From Chrysoporthe austroafricana (taxonomy: Eukaryota > Ascomycota > Sordariomycetes > Diaporthales > Cryphonectriaceae), in assembly GCA_001051155.2 (NCBI GenBank), contig JYIP02000004.1, positions 63,576 to 127,575 of the forward strand: DNA of 64,000 nucleotides, given 5' to 3'. Numbering within the stretch: the first letter of the stretch is position 1; each line of letters starts with the position of its first letter. The position numbers and the translations under genes were made by a program. The notes beneath the pieces were generated by a model. It saw nothing but the letters and a program-made list of their open reading frames with translations. It was not told the origin of the DNA and searched no databases. Positions 60,391-64,000 of this stretch are shown here, in pieces.

Positions 60391-61496
60391 GTCTACAGGG
60401 GACACGCAAAAGCTCAGCGACTTGACTTGTGCCAGCTGCTTAAACTTCATGATCATCGAAGATTGATCTGGCGCAATGGAGTCGAATGACGTGGAGCAGG
60501 AACAGCCTCTACGTTATTGCTATTCCAACGTACCGGCTTTGACACAAGGGGTCGCTGATGAATCAGCTGCGGCGAGCACTCCCCAACACGAAACGGATTA
60601 ACGTTGGGCCGATCGATACTCAACGAATTTCAAAACGAGTTCAAAAGTAAGGCCTAGAAGTATATTCGTGGAAGATAATTCCACTGCCACTTGCATTATT
60701 CTAGCTGCATTTCTATAAGTAGTAGCTACTGTTCCGGGAGTTCAAGACTCCCTCAGGGCTTTCTGACACTTTTCTGAGCTCTTGTCAGAGAATTAAAAAG
60801 TCCAGGGCAGCCATCTTCTATTTCAGCTAGAGACAAATCAATCGCTCTCCTTCCTTTTTGCGCCCTAGTATTGCCCCTTTGCGTAACCTTTCGTCACCAG
60901 ACTGCAAGACAATAACGGACAAACTCCAGTAGGGCTTAGAGATATAGTGTTTCGTGTGTTCTTACTGGCCGTTGTTTCTGACGCTTCGCTAGTGCACCCG
61001 TTAGCTGGCCTGATCGTTGATATGCAAGACGGGAGAACAGGCATCATTCCGATTTTTGAAAATAAAACATAAATTATTTACGCTTAACAGTTCACGAGAC
61101 ACGCCAATATTATATTTTACTTACTTGCGGGTATATTTGCCTTAAATATACTTGCCGTAAGAGTCTGCTCGTGCTGCTATCTACGTGTAAGCCTGACTGT
61201 TAAAAGTATCGATGTGCTTGGGCCCTGTCAGCGCAGTTTCGAATTAGGTAGGCTCGTCGTCTAGGGCTATCATGGTAATAAAGATCTCGGTTTTCTCAGC
61301 GTTGCCAGCGCTGACAATGGCTGAATGGCACTCAGTGTCAACCTTGAAGGGACTTTCTGTCGAGAGGACTACGAGAGATTATTACTTTGGAGGTCTAGTA
61401 TTAGTATGGAACTGTAATGTCGGGGTTTCATTATGCATATGGATCTCGGCTGCGGAATGTTAATCTGGGAACGCATCACATCACATGAATACTATC
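60391..61496. other. 1.1-kb stretch between Vps62 relic and P450, no gene seen
   Basis: Holds the 5' flank of the Vps62-like relic and the 3' flank of the P450 gene. Open frames of 60-63 codons at 60865-61047 and 61272-61463 show no domain and no coding character. The portion near 61,070-61,150 is locally AT-rich. Confidence 0.5.
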
Positions 61497-63443
61497 CTAC
61501 AGCGCTCTATACCTGAACTGCACGGACGGGCCATTTCCATCACCTGCAAACCTGTCTAATAACTGGAACTCATCCGGGCACTCACGTCCCTCCTGTGCCT
61601 CCCCCATTCCACCTCCCAGGTTGTTGCCCGGTTCCTGGCGCATGTCAAATAGCCAGATGAGACACGCCAGAACAAAGGTCACTTCTTGCATGGCAAGGTG
61701 ACGTCCAAGACAACCAAAGCGACCTTGACCAAAGGGCGTGAAGGCCGCTGCCGGCCCGACACCCGGTTGCAGTCCCTTGCCCCCTTCAGCCACGGGCACC
61801 CATCGCTCGGGCTTGTACACAAGAGGCTCGTCAAAGTGTTCAGATTGGCGGTAGAGGCTCCAAAATGGCACACCGAGCTCCGTACCCTCGGGGAACCACG
61901 TGCCATCGAGCGATATGCCGCCTGGTCCGGCGACTCGAGGAGAAATGCCCGGCAATCCCGGGCTCAGCCGCAGCGCCTCATAGATCGAGGCCTCCAAATA
62001 GCTAATCTTCTTGAGTCCAGGGCTACCCCACGCGATCGGACATGAGAATTGGGATGGCAGCTGGCCCGCACACCCGTGGGGGACGGGGAATGCGGTACGG
62101 ATTTCATGAGCCAGGCGAGCGAAGGTGTGCGGATTATGAAGCAGGTAGAACAGCGTGGCGCTAGTAGTGACGATGGTGGTACCCGTGCCGGCCGTAATAA
62201 ACATGCCAGCTTCAGAAGTCAGCTGCTCCAGAGTGAAATGCTGCCCAGTCTCGGCATCCCTGCTTGCAAGCAGGGCACTCCATATGTCACGCTGGCCCTT
62301 GAGATCGTCGTCGGTCTGGCTCGCTCGGCGCGTGGCGAACGATTTTGCAAGGAGGAGAAACTGAACAATGTCTTTGATGAAGGGGAAGAAAAGTATCCAG
62401 TGTAGACCAAGTCGGAAGGCAGTCTGCATGTGGCCGACCACGAGTAGCCCTGTCGTCGACTTGGCCAGCTTCTCGATATGCGGCCGGTTGCGCGAGTCGC
62501 GCTGGACATTCCACGGCTGGCTAAAGACGACGTCTGCGATGATGTCGGCGACGCAGTACATCAAGGTCTGCGTCATGTTGTGTGCAGGGCCCCAGCCTTC
62601 CTCAGCATCCCGGTGTCCATTCTTTTCTGCGCAGTGGAGGCCTTCCTCCAACCGCTCAACCATAAACGCGACATGTGGCGTCACGCGGCCCTCGTATGCT
62701 TGCAGGATCCCAGGCGTTAAGGCTTGGTTGTTCACCCGCCGCCGAAAAGCATGTTCCTTAGGATTCAGTGTCGTGGCCGAGGAGTCGACACCAAAGAACC
62801 TCTTGAAGGACGAGAACACAGGTGACCGCAGCACGTTGGCGTGCACCGACCCCAAGTCCCGGGAAGCGCCTGCCGAACAGACAGAGATGCGGTTCGGCCC
62901 GAAGCGGACGATTTTACCTTTGCCGATACCAGTGTAAGTGGCAGCTCCTTCTTCCCTAGCCAACGAAATAATAGATGGAAAGTGGCAGCACTTACCATGC
63001 TTCTTATGCTGCCGGTCTAATTCAAGATGTCTACTTCCGCTCGCAATCCAATAAACACTATACCAGTCTGTGCAAGCTGCGAAGAGAGGGCCGGGATACT
63101 TGGCGAGCGGGTGCAGGGTCAGGCGGTAGATGAGCACGGCGAGCACCTGCGATGGAGCGAATTAGCATCATAGACCAGCCTTGCAGTTTAGCTGGGTCCG
63201 CATAAATTTCGCCTCGCTGAGGAGGTACGAAGGTGATTTCAAGGAAGGGGGGGGGGGGTTGTGGCAAGAATGACAAGCCTGGAGGTTCCCACGCACCCGG
63301 TCAAGAAGGGCAGTCAGAACTATCCCAGCATACGAGCTCCAGCTAGTGGCGATGTGCGGCAAGACAGCTATCCACAAAAGCCTCCAAGAGACAAGACCAA
63401 AGGCCAATGTAAAGACGGAAGCGGCGAGTGCGTGGCGAGCCAT
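61497..63443 (-). CDS. Cytochrome P450 monooxygenase (membrane-bound, microsomal type)
   Basis: Three exons: 63443-63297, 63146-62996, 62917-61497, 572 codons. Intron 1 (150 bp) has branch site CTAAT. Intron 2 (78 bp, GTAAGT donor) is in frame and stop-free, so an unspliced reading would wrongly add 26 residues before KIVRFGPNRIS. ATG at 63443 begins a hydrophobic anchor (ALAASVFTLAFGLVSW and following), then the hinge HPLAKYPGP. P450 landmarks are the I-helix ITAGTGTTIVTTS, the K-helix EALR, the PERW block YKPERW, and the heme loop FGQGRFGCLG with the cysteine ligand. The I-helix has glycine where the acidic residue before TT is usual, and the heme loop has F where arginine is usual. Acts on the ER membrane with a reductase partner; the substrate is unknown. 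Resembles fungal P450s of secondary metabolism or detoxification. Confidence 0.9.
63147..63296 (-). other. Intron 1 of the P450 with a 12-base G/C homopolymer
   Basis: Donor GTGCGT, branch-like TGCTAAT, acceptor GCAG. A run of 12 G on the plus strand at 63247-63258 (C on the coding strand) lies inside the intron, a site prone to length variation and sequencing error. Confidence 0.75.
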
Positions 63444-64000
63444 TGCGCGGTTGTTATTGTTGCCACCTGCGATGATGGAAGGGGGAGAACACGGCTCGAG
63501 TATATGCCTTATGTGCATATAGACAATGTGATGCAGGTGAACGGGACAGGCGGCATCGGCAAAGTGGGAAAGATGGTATGGATTAAAATCGGTGGCTACC
63601 GGCACGTTCGCCCTCACTAGGGCCGAGCCGCGCAGTTCGTCCGCATAGCCAGGAATAACTTCACCTGACTGGCGAGACATATTTTATAAGCATCTCCACA
63701 TTTTGACCGGCGTTATCGGTCAGTCTCAATGGTCTTGATCCTTCTCCCCACTTTATCTGTACTCATTCGTCAGCCTCAAAGGTGGGTTGTAATCCTTCTC
63801 TCCACTCGAATCCAAATTTAGCCAGTCACCATCGTTATCCCTACCTGTGACCGGGTAGTCTTGTGGTCACGGTGGTACAGATCCTGGGGAAACTCGGATT
63901 GATGACTCCTGTAGACAAGAGCCTACTTCAATCCTGCAAGGCTGCGCACCGCTAGATACCTTAACAATGCATCACGGTGAGGCAAGATATGTGCTATCGC
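63444..64000. promoter_or_regulatory. Upstream region of the P450 gene
   Basis: No other gene is supported; the open frames here are continuations around the P450 first exon. An imperfect direct repeat of about 34-38 bp occurs at 63719-63752 and 63769-63806, each starting GTCAG-CTCAA and ending CCTTCTC-CCACT. It lies about 275-365 bp upstream of the start codon and could be a duplicated cis-element. Confidence 0.45.

Noticed and set aside
62049..62937. Long plus-strand frames opposite the P450 (62368-62937 and others)
   Set aside because: Antisense to conserved P450 exons; no domain and no splice structure of their own.
1..64000. CRISPR arrays, rRNA and tRNA genes
   Set aside because: No spaced short direct repeats of array type, and no rRNA or tRNA signature recognised by eye. 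A tRNAscan run on the gene block would settle the tRNA question.

Overview
The window is nuclear DNA of a filamentous ascomycete (Pezizomycotina), with two compartments meeting abruptly near 52.6 kb. Bases 1-52,603 are extremely AT-rich and hold almost nothing but dead Ty3/gypsy-type chromoviruses. Their substitutions are nearly all C-to-T and G-to-A, as repeat-induced point mutation (RIP) produces. Bases 52,604-64,000 have ordinary composition and carry spliced fungal genes. This looks like an AT-rich isochore next to a gene-bearing block. I cannot name the species.

The repeat compartment is a nested stack that LTR pairs and 5-bp target-site duplications (TSDs) largely resolve. The oldest layer is a pogo/Fot-type DNA transposon, seen as its transposase N-terminus (52,604-52,827) and a short continuation (21,537-21,606). 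Element K (minus, LTRs 21,607-22,067 and 52,153-52,603, TSD CCTAG/CTTAA) split it. Element C (minus, 5' LTR 20,986-21,536) lies in the same transposon. D (minus, 2,754-19,550, TSD AGCTA/AGCTG) is inserted in C, and B (plus, 5,029-14,460, TSD TAAAG/TAAGG) is inserted in D. A (1-1,099) is another insertion in C. Inside K lie a second minus element (F, with 5' LTR 50,984-51,421), a plus-strand LTR (G), and a Ty1/copia remnant (31.03-34.05, 41.51-42.14 and 49.73-49.93 kb). Two complete gypsy elements cut the copia remnant: H (34,055-41,501, TSD TTAGC) and I (42,137-49,725, TSD CTGGG).

The gypsy order is LTR, gag with zinc knuckle, protease, RT, RNase H, integrase, chromodomain, an antisense ORF, LTR. 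The antisense ORF lies between the chromodomain and the 3' LTR on the opposite strand. It encodes a cysteine-rich, coiled-coil protein and recurs in six places. The LTR families share their flanks but each carries its own palindromic module just upstream of the TATA box. These two features are the most interesting ones in the repeat compartment.

The gene block holds, in order: a four-exon transcription factor with two C2H2 fingers, a Zn2Cys6 cluster and a fungal-specific TF domain (minus, 53,112-55,372); a divergently transcribed intronless NmrA/isoflavone-reductase-like oxidoreductase (plus, 55,880-56,782); a broken Vps62-like gene (minus, 59,352-60,390); and a three-exon membrane cytochrome P450 (minus, 61,497-63,443). 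Regulator, reductase and P450 could be a small metabolic group or the edge of one, but no backbone synthase is in view.
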